A stretch of DNA of 64,000 nt from Paralvinella palmiformis (GCA_025642065.1 JAODUP010000092.1:476001-540000), one strand, 5' to 3'; positions 38,882-53,800 are shown, counted from the first letter of the stretch. Numbers and translations: made by a program. The notes: generated by a model not told the origin, from the sequence alone.

Positions 38882-41800
38882 TCATTGTTGTTGTTGTCAT
38901 CATCATCATAAATTTCATGGTACAAAATAATTAAAATTATACTCAGGAAGTAGCAGAGGTCAGTAATATTTCAACAAAAACAGTACCCATTCACGGCATC
39001 AAATGGTTAGCATTTATGCTTTCACCTGAATTATTCTAGAAAACTAACTCATCAATAATAATGAACAAATGTAGATATATGTTGGTACAATTAAGAGACA
39101 CAAGACATATACTCCTTCTCCACATAAAACAATAATAATAATGTATATTTAATAAAGCGCCCTTACTAGCAGGAGCCATTCAAAGGCGCTGTACAAATAA
39201 TATGTAATATAATAATACCCCAAATAATATGTCTGTAAAAACCCTGTAAATGATTTAAAAGATAATAATTATTTATCTGTGAAAGTAACCTTGAATAGGT
39301 GTGTTTTTAGAACAGATTTAAAATTTTCAAGATACAACGCATTTCTAATATCTGCCAGCAACCTATTCCACAAATTGGGCACTGCAACATTAAACAGAAA
39401 ACCACCATACGACTGGAGCCGAGACACAGACACGTGCAATAGTATCTGACTGGATGAGCATCTAGCAGTGAAGAGGGGGACATGGGAAACCATTGGTTGG
39501 TTTAGCCTCAGCTTTGATCTTATAGTTATAACCAGGGATATGCGGTTGATCGGCTACTCCTTAGCGAAACATCCCACAAACACAAGTATGAGCCGGATCT
39601 AAACCTGCAACATGGAGGAGCCTTACAGCACAAAACTCTAACCACTGCACCATTAATGATGATGATGATGATTGACGTTTTACGGCCACTTTTGTACATA
39701 CGGTAGGCTAAATAGGTCGAGCGACCTCCAAAGGTAATGAAGCAAAGTCAAAAATGAAACGCCCTTCAGGTATGCCCACGTTGAGATTCGAATACGAGTG
39801 GTGGTGATCTGTGGTCCAACACGCTACCGCTAGACCACGGAGGCGCCCTCACTGCACCACTGGAGTACCATACATAGGAAACTGTAATATACCAGGCAAC
39901 GGCCATCAGGCAAATACCCACAACATATATTTAAAAAACACTGGCTAGCTCTCTATACACCATAAGTGAAAAGAGAAGAAAAAAACCCAAGAATACACGA
40001 TAGATCAAGAGAGAAGTCGGAACAAATGAATAAACTGAAACATTTATGAAAATACAAACACAGTTAGGGTCAGCCAACAATCAGACTTGAACGATGTAAT
40101 GCAGCATGCATCTGTCACACAATCATAAACGAGTCTCTTGGGAAGCAAATGTTATTCTGGCCAACAACAGGTCTGGCACCATCGGATTATTACTATTACA
40201 ATGAAAGTCCTCTTTCAGAGATCCATCCATGCACGCACATGCACAAACACACACACACATACACACACACCACGGTGGTTTTTTGTTCATAAACACTTAT
40301 GCAGTCTCCACCATTTGTCCACCATTATTTATTTACACCACATAAATATATTGGAATACATCAGCTGCTAACAATTCAAACATATTCACTGCATAATTAA
40401 TTAATCCATGGTACAGGGATATATCCCTTCCATCGCAATAGATTATAAAAACTAAAAATAATTCGATCTGTGTAAAATATATACTCTACAAAGTTATATT
40501 CACCCCCCCCCCCAAACAATTTATAGCTACTACCCTTTCCTAATGGTTGGAGGGATGAATACGGGCTGCTTAATTGTTTGTGCAAAGACAGCGACAGGAT
40601 ATGATGACAGCACTAAGTCAGAAGACTGGCTCATCTTAAAGACAGTTCTTGGTTTCTAGCCTATTATTTGTAAATGTTGATAACTTTTCATAGGTTACCA
40701 AAGGTCAAGCCGTCATAGCGCAGTTAGTTCGAGTCTAGGAATCATAGCCGAAGGGTCATGGGTTCAAGGCTCCGGAGCCGTGAGCTTGTCATGTGGCGAC
40801 TGGTTCACTCATCCCTAAAGATGAGAACCTGACAGGACGCGATGGATACGTGTTTAAGCAATGCTTTGTGCCTGTAATGGCAGCATGGGTTGTATGCTCC
40901 CTTGGGAGTTGAGGTGTGTGCTGGATTGGAACAGGTCTGAGTCAGGGATAATAATATTGTAAAGCATCTTAGAGCAGCTATCTAGTTGAATATAAGGGCG
41001 CTATGTAAATGTCGCATCTTATTCTTATTATTACCTACAAGATTTCATAACATATTCAAGAAAACAAAAGTATTCAAACAAGGGTTAATGTAATGAAAGC
41101 TGTACCATATCAGTTTTCAAGTTTTGCCAGATAGTTTAAGCAACTACAAAATGTAATGAAATGAAAGATTTAAAAATAAAATTAACTTATCCCTTCAACT
41201 AAAAAAGATTAAACATCGACCGATATTAAAACAAATTAGGTACCATGAAATTTAAATTACTACAAATATACAGGTGCTTCTCATTTATATTATATGTGGA
41301 AAATTTATTGCATCAATGGGCTTTTAGTTATTGTAAAATATGTGTCACCTATATCAATTAATTAGTTAATATTCTTATATTAGTATCATATTTTTTCACC
41401 CCAGTTATAAGCAGTCACCACTCTGCCTAATGACTAGTAATGTTCATCTAACATTTTGTTATAGCATAGTTGTATAGCAGCAGTAGCATCCAGTGAAATT
41501 AAGCTTGATAAACATAATCCCATTAATATAATTATTAATTAGAAAATACTTTCATATATTTAAAAAATCTCAAAGACAGTTTCAATTTTATAAAATTAAT
41601 CATGATTTTAATACGATTGATGTTTTATGGCCACTTTTGTGCACATGGTGGGCTAAGTGCGCCGAGCGACCTCCAACGGTAATGAAGCGAAGTCAAAGAT
41701 GAAACACCCATTCCGCTATGCCCACACCTAGGTTCGAACTCAGGTGGTAGTGATCTGTGATCCAATGCTCTACCAGTTAGGCACCCGTTATCATTTGAAG

Positions 41801-41919
41801 AAAAGGGCAGGTGAAATAAGGTAGCGCCTAAAATACACTGGATTTCCATTTTAAAGAGCATTTATGTGTATTGTATGAAGTTGGCAAAGAAACTGAGCTC
41901 CCACAGCTAATGAAGAATA

Positions 41920-41956
<37 letters not shown>

Positions 41957-43467
41957 CTATTTATAACCCCACTCTATATTAAGACATTAATATTACTGAT
42001 TAAATTCACCGCACATAGACCACACATCATAAACATGTCATAAAATGGACAACTTGCTTCGAATCTGGATTCTTGTCAAAAGTCTGTTTTGCCACATTCA
42101 CCACGAACAAGTCGGTGGTTTGCCGCCATCGGCTAAAAAGCGTACAGTAAATAAAATGAATATTCGCCATGTATACATTTAGTACACTAACAATTACACG
42201 AGCGGGCTGGGCTGGCACATCTAAATCCACAAATCCAACAAAGACCGGAATAAGCCGCCTGCAATCTATTTTATGGTATTTACGATGTTTGGTAGGTCTA
42301 ATAATAATGGCACCATAATCTTGACTAATATGGTGCGAGCCTCGTCATGACCGTAATATCATCGCACCTCTTCGTGTTAACTGTAAACACGCTTTTAAAG
42401 ATTATGTCATACAAATATGTTTACTGTGTGCTAACTTGGCACACCGTGTGGCTGGACAAACCAAACGGAGAGAGGAGGGCCTGGCCTGTTTATTAATAAT
42501 CCGAGAGAGATAGAGGGGGGGGCAGTTTGATAGGTAGATAGAGAGAGAGAGAGGGGCACAAATTAAAGCCTCATTTCACCGGGCGAATTGAACCAATGGA
42601 GACCTATCTGTTGATGCATGAATCCGAGATGAAATACTGTAACCTGATCGATAGCAAACGTTGGCTTCTATCGAACTCGATCAGATGGTGATCGTCCAGT
42701 TGAAGCAAACAAGTTTTCTCAGCCACATGGTAATGCTGATGTTGAAGAAGATAGCGGAAAAGAATTTAGCCGCGTCGCTGACTTTCATAATCTGCGCTCT
42801 CGGACGAACGCTCTCTCGTAAATAAAATAAAAATTCTCTGCGAAGCCAGCCAGTTGTTGGCACACAAGCTCGGAGAAAGCGAGTCCGCGCTGCATCGGCT
42901 TTGAACCAAAAAAAAAATTCCACACAAAACTGATCCCTGCTTTGGCGTTCAGCGATTACGCCGTCGTTCTTAACAAAAACGAGGCACCAACCAACCAACC
43001 TGGGCACAATTGATCTCGATCAGACTGAAAATCGATGAAACACTATACGAGCAACATGCATTTGGTACACGTCTCCAATTTCTCAACGCACTATATTAGT
43101 ATTACATAGCAGCGTGAAATCTAAACCGGTAACCCGCAGGCCTTATTTCGGATGGCGTTTCTTGCTGCGTGCCTCTCAGTGAGTGTTCTTCGATGTTTTC
43201 CAATGATTAATGGAGACACTGGTGCGCTAGTATCAAGAGTTAAGTGGTAATGATTATCACCAATGTAAACCAATTTTTTTTCTCTTTTCTACGTGACCAC
43301 ATATTATTGGTTCAGCATATTACCAGCAAGTCAACGGCATTATGGTGTGTGAATCTTACTAAGTAACACAGGTTGTCACAATGGGATATGGTGTAAAATA
43401 ATGGGGAAAAAAACAAGAAATTGTCGAAATGTGTAACTTATGTGTGCGCGCACCCCCACCCCCCTCC

Positions 43468-43508
<41 letters not shown>

Positions 43509-44279
43509 ATAATGATTGATGTTTTATGGCCACTTTTGTGCACATTGTAAGCTAAATCGGCCGAGCGACCTCTAAATGTAATGAAGCGAATTCAAAGATG
43601 AAACAACCTTCAGATACCCACGCCGAGATTCGAACACGGGTGGTAGTGATCTGTGGTCCAACACGCTACCGCTAAACCATGGAGGCGTACTCAATATGTG
43701 CGTGCGTGCGTGTGTGTGTGTGTGTGTGTGTATTCACCTGAAACTTGTCATGCCATAATATTCTCTTACACACTGCATAAATGGAGATGTCTCTCAACCG
43801 GATGATATGTAAAAATACTCGCATACGCCCCCCGAAAAAACTAAAAACCCCATTAACATTAAGACTTCAATATACGCGAGGCTGAAGATCCGAGCTCCGA
43901 GGCTTTAACATACACAGTATAAATGTCCATTAATGATCACACTGGTAATACCGGGGCTGGTATAGTATTGATTCTAGATAATCACAAGCTGACACATGTT
44001 AGATGTTTTTTTAAACAATGAATGGACCTTATGGCTGTTTGGCGATAAGCAAAGAAGAGAACCGAATGATAGACTAGAAATACAACTTTCACTGCATACC
44101 GAAGACAATTCCATTATTTGTGCAAGACTCTTCACGACACCTCAAAAAACTAATTTAAAGTAAAAGATACGGAGATCAAGTTTTGTAGGAAGGCATCTGT
44201 CCTATAAATAAGGTCATGTTGTAGAGATACATAACACCAACATATAAAAATGTAATCTATATTGCAATCAGATTCTACA

Positions 44280-44317
<38 letters not shown>

Positions 44318-44409
44318 TGTGCGTGTGTGTGGGTGTGTGAGCATGCCCAGGTTAAATTACAAGCTAGCAGGCCCACTTAGAACTGGCATTCACAACTGAC
44401 TGACTATAT

Positions 44410-44456
<47 letters not shown>

Positions 44457-44557
44457 TGTCATAATGCTTACGAAATAGCTCCTGACAATATTATCAGATA
44501 ACTTGTTCCACAAACAACGACTGGAATCTCAATTAGTTTTATATTTGAAATATCCAG

Positions 44558-44605
<48 letters not shown>

Positions 44606-44809
44606 ATATTACACTCTAACATAAAGTGCCTGTTTATTACATATAGGTACTTAATATAGCAAAGCCACACCACACAATATGATCATAAATAATACAAAGT
44701 AACTGATCTTACAGAAAACACTCTGTTACAGAGTTAGTGATAATAAGTAAACAAAATATATGGTTAGGTTAGCTACAACTATGTTAATTATGTGTTCGTA
44801 TATGCATAG

Positions 44810-44851
<42 letters not shown>

Positions 44852-47800
44852 TTGGTGTGTGCATTTGTGTGGGTGGTATAACACACACATCCACACACAC
44901 ACAGACACACAGAGAGTGTTACACCACCCACACAAATGCACAAACCAATCACACACACACACACACACACACAACACATATATATATTAATTAATTATCA
45001 AACACAAAGATAGTTTTTATCTAATCACGTAACACACAAATCCATATACTTTATGAATGACAGCTATATATCTGAATGAATACATGCAGCCGAGCTCTGA
45101 ACGTTGCTTGCGTATAAAAATAACAAAACATATTATATCAACTCCAAAGGAAAAATACCTTGAGCAGTCCAATTATTTTACAATACGTACACAGTCATTT
45201 ATAACTCAAAATGTAAACACCGACAGCTGACTGAATCTTACAACCATTACAACATATCAAATTGTATTTATGGCAGATTAAAATTTAACAGCACGCGGCT
45301 CAATGCAAGGAAGACACGTTTAAATAGTCTGAAAACAAGTAGATAATTCACGATATCTAAAAGACAGTATATAGACCACAGCCGCCTCTGTAAACCAATA
45401 AAAACCAGATATGAATGGCAGGCAATTTATCAAGTTCAATCAGAACTCAGGAGTGCTGCGACAAGCACCTAAAGGCTAACCAACCATTTGCCACATACCT
45501 GTAAAAACAAGTGTAATGTGCAAATGATAAAACATTTCTAACAGTATCGTGTATATATATAATCACCTTTATGTTATCTTTGTATGGAACGTAAATTATT
45601 GAAAGACAATATCTCTCGAAGCCGACGTATTACCATAAATAGGTTAATTGTCTCCAATTAAGTAACAGTTTTGTTAACACCTTGTCTAGATTAATTAAAT
45701 TTCTCACATCAAAGCAGATGTTCGAAAACATCAATCATCATCATCATCGTCCTAGGCTAGCTCTTGACGCATGTAATTAAAAAAAAAACACACACACATA
45801 TGTATATATATATTACACATGTCTCAGCGAGAAAAGTCGCCATTCTGGAAGAAACGTCCAGAGTTTGAATTCAGGTTCGAGATTCTCTGTGCCTTATTAT
45901 ACACAGCTAAAACACACATACACACACACAGTCCTATAAGGACTATATATGGTGACACACAAGACAAGTTCATATCTCTTTTCTGTAATTTAACACATGA
46001 ATATTTTCTGTTCGGATGTACACATTCAACGATAGTCAACACCTCGTGGATAGCAGGCATGCGATCGCTGCGAAAAACAGCATGAAATTAAACCTTCACT
46101 TTATAATATCCCAGACAACAACATCAAACGCCGATCACTGGAAATGTGTCAAGGATAAACTCCCAGATTAGACCTGAATTATTACGAATTGAACAACACC
46201 TCGCCGCTCAACAACACTCGGGTGGCGTGTAGCGTATAAAACCTCTTCAGCTGACAAATTAAAAGTGATTTGTATCTCGTATTGGCAGATAGAGAGATCC
46301 GATTGACACGGCAACTCATCGAGTACCTTCAAACTTCAGCTCTCCACATTGAGAGAATCCGAAACGAGGCGGCCAGCAACTACTGGATGCAGGTAGTGAG
46401 GGGGTAGCGTGGCATTTCGGCATCGGAATTCGAGTGCCGTTTCTCTGTGTGTATGACTGGATTGCAGTCATCACTTGTTGTGTATAGCATGTCCTCGCCT
46501 AACTGCATCATCAAATACAACGATCATTAAAACTGCCATCAAAACTTCACTACACTATACAGAATGGAAATATAATGGTAATGCTGTACGTAAGTTGACT
46601 AATACTAATATCACCGTGCAGTATAACCGTTAAACTCAATTCAATTCACTCAGTCGATGTGATGAGAAACTTGCCATCCTCGTTAATAAATTACGCCTTC
46701 TGATGTGTACCTTATTCCACTTGACATCATGAATGCTGAATAGCGTGCACCGGGATAATAACTCCCCCCCCCACCCCTGAAGATAAAACTGGTGTCAAAC
46801 CACCACACCAGGTGCATCTTTTAATTATTCATACCAACACAAATAACAACAAATTATACAAATAGCTGTTCTGTTCAATTTCACCTACTGTCCATTTTCT
46901 CGTCCAATAACGGACGCCTTTGTGCATCGCTTCTCAATTACTTGCATATATAAACCTGATTGCCAAGTCGCATTTCACGCCATTCAGGCTGATGCAGTCG
47001 ATCAGGCTTGAAGACGAGACTTCGACATATCATCGTTAACACCACGAGTAGGTTTAAAAAAATAATAATGGATCCCATAAAAAGCCTCAAGGTTATGTTA
47101 CATGGTCTGTGATCTACGTCAAACCATCGTGGCCATCATAATTTATAAACTTGTCTTGAAATCAGCTTCGACTTGTTCACGTCTCCTACAATCATCAGTT
47201 CAGGTATAAAACGTACGTCAACAAAACAGTGAACTTGGTAAATACAAACATGGTATATTAGCGACAGTTATGGGTGAGACGGGAAATGGAGTTGAACATA
47301 ATATATGGGTCAGGTAAAGGTGGGTAGTGAAGTTGGACATGGTATATCAGTCAATGGGAGGTAATTTGGTAAAGTTGGACGTGGTATATAAGTCACTGGG
47401 AGGTAACCTAGTGAAGTTGGACACGGTATATCAGTCAATGGGAGGTAATCTATTGAAGTTGGACATGGTATACCAGTCAATGAGAGGTAACCTAGTGAAG
47501 TTGGACATGATTTTTTGATTGATTAACTCAGGTAGTAGTTATCTATGACCCAACGCGCTACCAGTTCGACCACAAAGTTAGACATGGTATATCAGTCAAT
47601 GGGAGGTAATTTGGTAAAGTTGGACGTGGTATATAAGTCACTGGGAGGTAACCTAGTGAAGTTGGACACGGTATATCAGTCAATGGGAGGTAATCTATTG
47701 AAGTTGGACATGGTATACCAGTCAATGAGAGGTAACCTAGTGAAGTTGGACATGATTTTTTGATTGATTAACTCAGGTAGTAGTTATCTATGACCCAACG

Positions 47801-50800
47801 CGCTACCAGTTAGACCACAAAGTTAGACATGGTATATCAGTCAACGGGAGATAACCCAGTGAAATGTGGAGATGGTATATCAGTCAATTGGAGGTAACCT
47901 AGTGAAGTTGGACATCAGACAGTAACTGAGGTGACTTGGTGAAGAAGCTGGATATGACGACGTATCACCCAGTTAAGGTCTCAGTAATGCCGCAGCTCAC
48001 ACATTCGAAACCAGCAAGATGTGGGTCACAGCGAAGGTCACACCGAAGGCACTGACTGCAATATACTGAGTTCTAACCGGACACAGCACCTAGCTGTCTG
48101 TAATTTGTATTGTTAACACAACAACACTTAGCGTTCCGCATATTCAACAATGTCATTCTTCTTCAACATATAATGCCGAAGAATGAAAAAGTCACCAGAA
48201 TGGAGGGATATATAGCAGACCGAATGAATGAAGTAGGTATTCCAAAATAAAGGACCAACCGGCAAATGAATGAACGCCTTTATAACCTTGATATAGCTCT
48301 GATCAGCTATAATAGCTGAACACAAACACACACGCACGCACGCACAATGACAAGTCCGACTTGTCTACAATAGCTGGATTATGAACAAATATCTTAGAAA
48401 TGATGTACTAATGGAAACTGCATTCAGGAGAAAAAAAGCTGTAATGCTAAGAGCGTTTAATGATGTTATCGTGCTCGATCTGTGAACAAACCCCGATGCA
48501 ATAATGTGTTCTTTATACAAACCAACAAAATGTGTTATATATACAAACCAACAAAATGTGTTAATATACACCAAACAACAAAATGTGTTAATATACAGTA
48601 ACAAAATGCGTAATATGTGCAAACCAACAAAATGTGTTAATATATATACAATGCAACCAACAAAATGTGTTACATATAAAAACCAACAAAATGTGTTACA
48701 TATAAAAACCAACAAAATGTGTTACATGTAAAAACCAACAAAATGTGCTGAATATACCTCACAAAACTGTGCCCACAGATTCTTGACGTCCTAATGAAAG
48801 TTCATCAACCTTTCAACAAAACTATTTTATTTGAACTTTAACATCAAGATAAACAGAGAAATATGCACCAATCCGAGAACTGAGTTTTAACTCCTTATTA
48901 TATCCAGATGTGTAAATGTTGTACGGGTGACATAATTCATACCCTTCACCTTTTAATCCAACTATACTTTTTACAGACCAAGGTTTGCAAAATAAAAAGT
49001 CAACAAGAGTATTTTCTACCTTTTGCTGGCCAATTATATTTGAAATTTTAAACTGATTTTTAAAATCTATTGAAAAAGATACTCTGTTTTTTGAACAGTT
49101 TTATTTTTTGTCAGAAATTCACAAACTAACTGCATTAGCAAGTTCTAAATGCATCCACCTAGAACACATTTTCACAGTCAAACAATCAATGTGCAACATC
49201 TTCCAGCTGTTGGTTTTCAATTAACAACTCATAATCAGGGGTCTCGTGTAACGAAGTAAAACAACTTCGTTACTCTACTGTACATAGTAGTTTTTTCAAG
49301 TAACTGGAAGTAACGAAGTAAGATTTCAGCTAACTACTTTTACTTGTAACAAAGTATTTTTACTTGCGGTAACACTACTTTTGACTTCGGAATATTTTTG
49401 TTACTTATTTAGTCATAACATAGCCTAGGATTTAAGAGAGAATTGATATAGTTGCTGCAAATTATCATAAATATGAGTTGTCACCAACTTGTGTAACTTT
49501 GATGAATTTTTGGTAAACAAATATATTTTAATATGGTGTCGTATTGAAATGAGTTTTGTAAGAACCGATATCACTCTGACATATGCTCACTGATATTCAA
49601 GACTCATCCTAATTTTCCCAACCTATTTTTCAAAGCTCACTTTGTTATTTATACAAGGTTTCAGCCGAAGCCAACTGTTTTCTAAGATTCATCATAATTA
49701 AATTTTTAATCGCGTTGGTGACATGAACTTTGCGAATCAGCTTTTACTGAAGTTGAACAAGAGCTTTTAGAAAGTAGTTTTACATTTTACTCCAGTAGAT
49801 TTTTACAAGTTTACCTTTACTTCTACTCAAGTAATTTTGAAGAGGCTTACTCTTACTTCTACTCAAGTACAAAATAAAAGTAGTCAGTCAGCCTACGTGT
49901 TTTTTTTTATTTCATCGGCCAAAATTGTTGCAGAAATTAAAGAAATCTACCCAGCATAACAGAAAAGTACACAAATATTTTTGGTCATTTATTATCATCA
50001 TATCTGGTGAATGGGGAAGGCACTAACACTTTAACTAGGCCACTTCATAATTTATCAGTTACAATTGTTAATTTTCTATTCCAAAATGGATGACTCAAAA
50101 TCTTCTAAAACTAAATGATAATAAAACAAATGTTTTATATTTGGCATCACCACATTGTGTTAAATCCCTAAAGACACCGGCATTACAGATGGGTACATCT
50201 TTGATTACCCCTAATGGGTCAGTAAAAAATCTAGGGGTTATTTTTGACCAATGTATTAACATGCATGAACATGTCACATCAGTATGCCGAGCTGCCTACT
50301 ACCATCTTAAGAACATCCACTGTTTAAAAGCATTCTTGCCACAAGAAGCACTTGTAATTGTAGTCCATGCCTTTGTTACATCTCGTATAGACTATTGTAA
50401 CTCCCTGTTATATGGCATTTCTGATTATAACATTAATCGCCTTCAGCGAATTCAGAATAGTGCAGCTCGCATTGTAACAAATACTAGAAAATATGATCAT
50501 ATTACCCCAATTCTTCAAAAACTACATTGGCTACCTGTTAGACAGCGTATCCATTTTAAGATTCTGTTAATAACTTATAAATCTATTAATGATATGGTGC
50601 CAGAATAATACCTGTGTGAACTGGTTTCCATTAGAAAGTCATCCCGAAAACTCGGGTCATCCAGTCAGATACTATTGCAGGTGCCAGTGTCTCGACTCAA
50701 GTCATATGGTGATTGTGCATTTAGTGTTGCAGCCCCCACTTTGTGGAATAGGTTGCCGGCAAATACTAGAAATTCGTCGTCTCTTGGAAATTTTAAGTCT

Positions 50801-53800
50801 CTTCTAAAAACACACCTATTTAAGGTCGCTTTCACAGATAAATAATTATTATCTTTTAAACCATTACAGGTTTTTTTACAAACACATTATTTGGGGTATT
50901 ATTATATTACATATTGATGGTACAACGCCTTTGAATGGCTCCTGCTAGTAAGGGCCCTTTATTAAATATACATTATTATTATTATTACCTTGGAACAATT
51001 CCATTAGGTCACACTGTAACAGAATTATGTTTTTAATTTCTACAAATCATTTGTTAACACTGATCTCCCAGTAACAATTTTGTGGTTTACCAAATTCCCA
51101 TTTCAATACATAAAATATAAACAGGACTACACAGACGACAAAAAACCAAGATAACAATTGAAAATATTCGAAGTCAATGCACTGTGCTGCAAAATGGATT
51201 TGCTCAAATTCTGTGTAAAGACTTGAATATTCATATGACATAAACCGCTCAATTTGTGCAATATCATAAAACTTAAAGATTTAATGCCTTAACACTTGAT
51301 TTGTGCTTTAATTTTACATCACGATACCTTTTTCTGTTCCAAGATAGTAATTAAAAGTCAGCATGGGAAACCATGACTGTGCGCTAGACATCTGTTACTG
51401 TTGACTTTTATCACCTTAATCAACATGATGTATTTTTCGCCATATCAGTGAACCCTATCATCATCATATTCTTTTACTCTAAATGCACAGGATACACACA
51501 TGAAACATTAAAATACGAGAGGAAAACCAGTTTTAAAATGAAACTACCCTCATAATAATAAGCATATACCTAAGCCGTAGCACCATGAAACAGACCAGTT
51601 TTGACAGAATACCACACGAGAATAGATTACCAAGCAAAATCCCAGAATGGAGATGACTCTCTCAGCTAGCCATACCTTTATTATACCATACAGATTAACA
51701 ATAACCGAAAATCTACAAGCATTCGGCAAAAATTAATTCTACCAATAGTATAAAACAAAGACTGCTACTGACCTATAGTTGGTGATTCTGAATGCATAAA
51801 GTACATCTTGTCTATTGAGTTCCGTGAAGCTGAGCTGGAAGAAGAGTGAGAACTTCCAGGTCGGGTTTTGTGAGAAGACGACCGTGAACGTTTTGAAAGC
51901 TTCCAAGGTACAGCCGGTTTGGGAAGTCCTTTAGCAGGCGGCGACACTGTGCCGATTTTGTTTGGATCGATCGCACTGAGAGCATAGGCAGCACCGAGAG
52001 TTAATGGGAAGTAATCCTGCTCCAACTGATCCATGGAAGGCAATGAATTGTTGCTGTTGTTTTGTAGTATTTGACCCGAGGTGGTATCGGCGTGCATTCC
52101 ATTGGTGTATGGATCTCGAGTGCTACTGGCACTCGAGTTCTGCACAGGAGGACTGGTCACCCGAGAGGGGCCCAGCCCAAGAAGTTGGTCATCCAGAGTG
52201 TCCCTAGCACTCAGGTGCAATGGCTGTGTGTACCAGTGTCTGTTTGAGCTTCGGTGGTGATCCCTGCACCCGGATCCTGAACTAACATCAGAGGGTGTAC
52301 TAGATATCTCTCCATTCAATGTACCATTAGCAAGGTCTCCATTAACGAGACTGTTACCCTTGTTTCTGTCAAATGTGACACTTTTCTTTGCGTTGAGAGG
52401 CATATCAGCAGCTAGCTGTTGAGAATCTACTGATAAGCCAGAAGAACCAATAGCAGCACCATGATTGGCTGGAGAACGGAGATTATCTGCTGTATAGACC
52501 AAGTTCTGACTCAACCTCCGACTAGTCAGTGTTATCTGAGAGTTGGTCAGATGACCTGGCTTCTCCCTGAAATGACAGCAGAAATATTTTAAATTATGTT
52601 TTTTTAAATAACACATTCATTTTGAGTGTAAACATGAGGATACTCCATCATCAATACCCACTTTGGAATAAGGTTCTGGTGTCAGCTTGTGGATGATAAA
52701 TTAAGGACCTTAAATTAAAGTAGGTTTGTCAATCCCCCCCCCCCATTGTCATATGTGGCTATGGCAGCATAACAATGCAATTATCCCAAGATTGGCAAGG
52801 GTCTACCATGCACAGTAATTTCCCGTATCCATCCATAGAGCAGAAATATGTTTCTATCATATAGTTTAGTATAGAACTGGTGGAAACAACATGCACAATT
52901 CTTCAATGATAGATAATGTATTTAAGGTTTTTATTGGAAAGCTATGTATGCGTATATGATCTATAGATATGGTTCTGTTTAAATTTCATTTACAGTTGTA
53001 TTATTTATTCCGATTAGTTTAATAGAAATGCTGAAACTGAGAACTCGTTAATCTAAACGTTATAAAACTAATTTTTATCTCTTTAATTAAAATATCACCT
53101 GGAGCTAAGTTGTGCTGTTACACATGTTGACAAATCAAACACTAATTTCCAAGGTTGCTAAACTGTTAGCTACAAATCAAAATAGATGTTCTACAAGTAG
53201 ATGATCTCTAACACGCGCACACACACAGAGAGGGGGGGAGGGCTCCTTGATAGCTAGGAGTATAGTATATTCAAAGGAGCTGAACAGTGAAATTATAACA
53301 TACAGAAAAGGCATCCAATGAAAACATAAATGAACACTACAAGTGATGCAAAAATAAATTTATAGACCAGTATTCAAATTACCAGTTTAACTAATATAAA
53401 AAACAGCAAATGAAATATTGTGCAATTGAATAACACACACACACACACAAAATAAATATATCAAATAAATACCAATTACCAAATAATATCATCAACAAAT
53501 TAATAACTCTGTATGACCTAGTGAGAGACATTCATATTTAATTATGTTACTAGTGTCAATTACAACCATACGTTGAACCTATATTTCACCAGCTAAGGTA
53601 CAGAACATCGTTGTAAGACATATCAGTATTTAAGTAAAACGTATTACATAAATCAAACGCTCCGAAGTCGATCTCTTTAAATACCTCCATCTGATCGTCT
53701 GTAAATAAATATACATATCCATGAAAACACACATCCAAACAGGGAGTTCAATATCAGCCTACATAGGTATTAACTGAATTTAACACAGCAATATTGCTAA

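Larger units (their letters stand above)
31915..51772 (-). other. 20-kb intron 2 of the minus-strand gene (repeat graveyard)
   Basis: The donor is at 51772-51771 (GTCAGT on the minus strand) and the acceptor at 31916-31915 (CACGCAG). Inside I find SINE-A, -B, -C and -E copies, two LINE 3' fragments, hAT-like elements, the 245-bp higher-order repeat, a 24-bp tandem array, many TA/CA/CT runs and hairpins, listed separately. Stretches at 34.0-35.3, 35.5-36.8, 37.3-38.6, 42.0-43.4, 45.0-47.2 and 51.0-51.7 kb show nothing I recognise. No nested gene could be supported. Confidence 0.75.

Noticed and set aside
38658..38930. His-rich and Asp- or Met-rich open frames
   Set aside because: They are translations of a degenerate ATC/CAT microsatellite on both strands.
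44726..44990. Cys/Val-rich and His/Thr-rich open frames on both strands
   Set aside because: They are translations of GT, CA and CT microsatellites in the inverted repeat.
47327..47763. Open frames encoding a repeated KLDMVYQSMGGNLV-like peptide
   Set aside because: The frame stays open only because the tandem unit is 42 bp, a multiple of three. There is no start context, splice support or recognisable domain.
48505..48755. CRISPR-like array
   Set aside because: The units are contiguous tandem repeats without unique spacers, in a nuclear animal genome; an ordinary minisatellite explains them.
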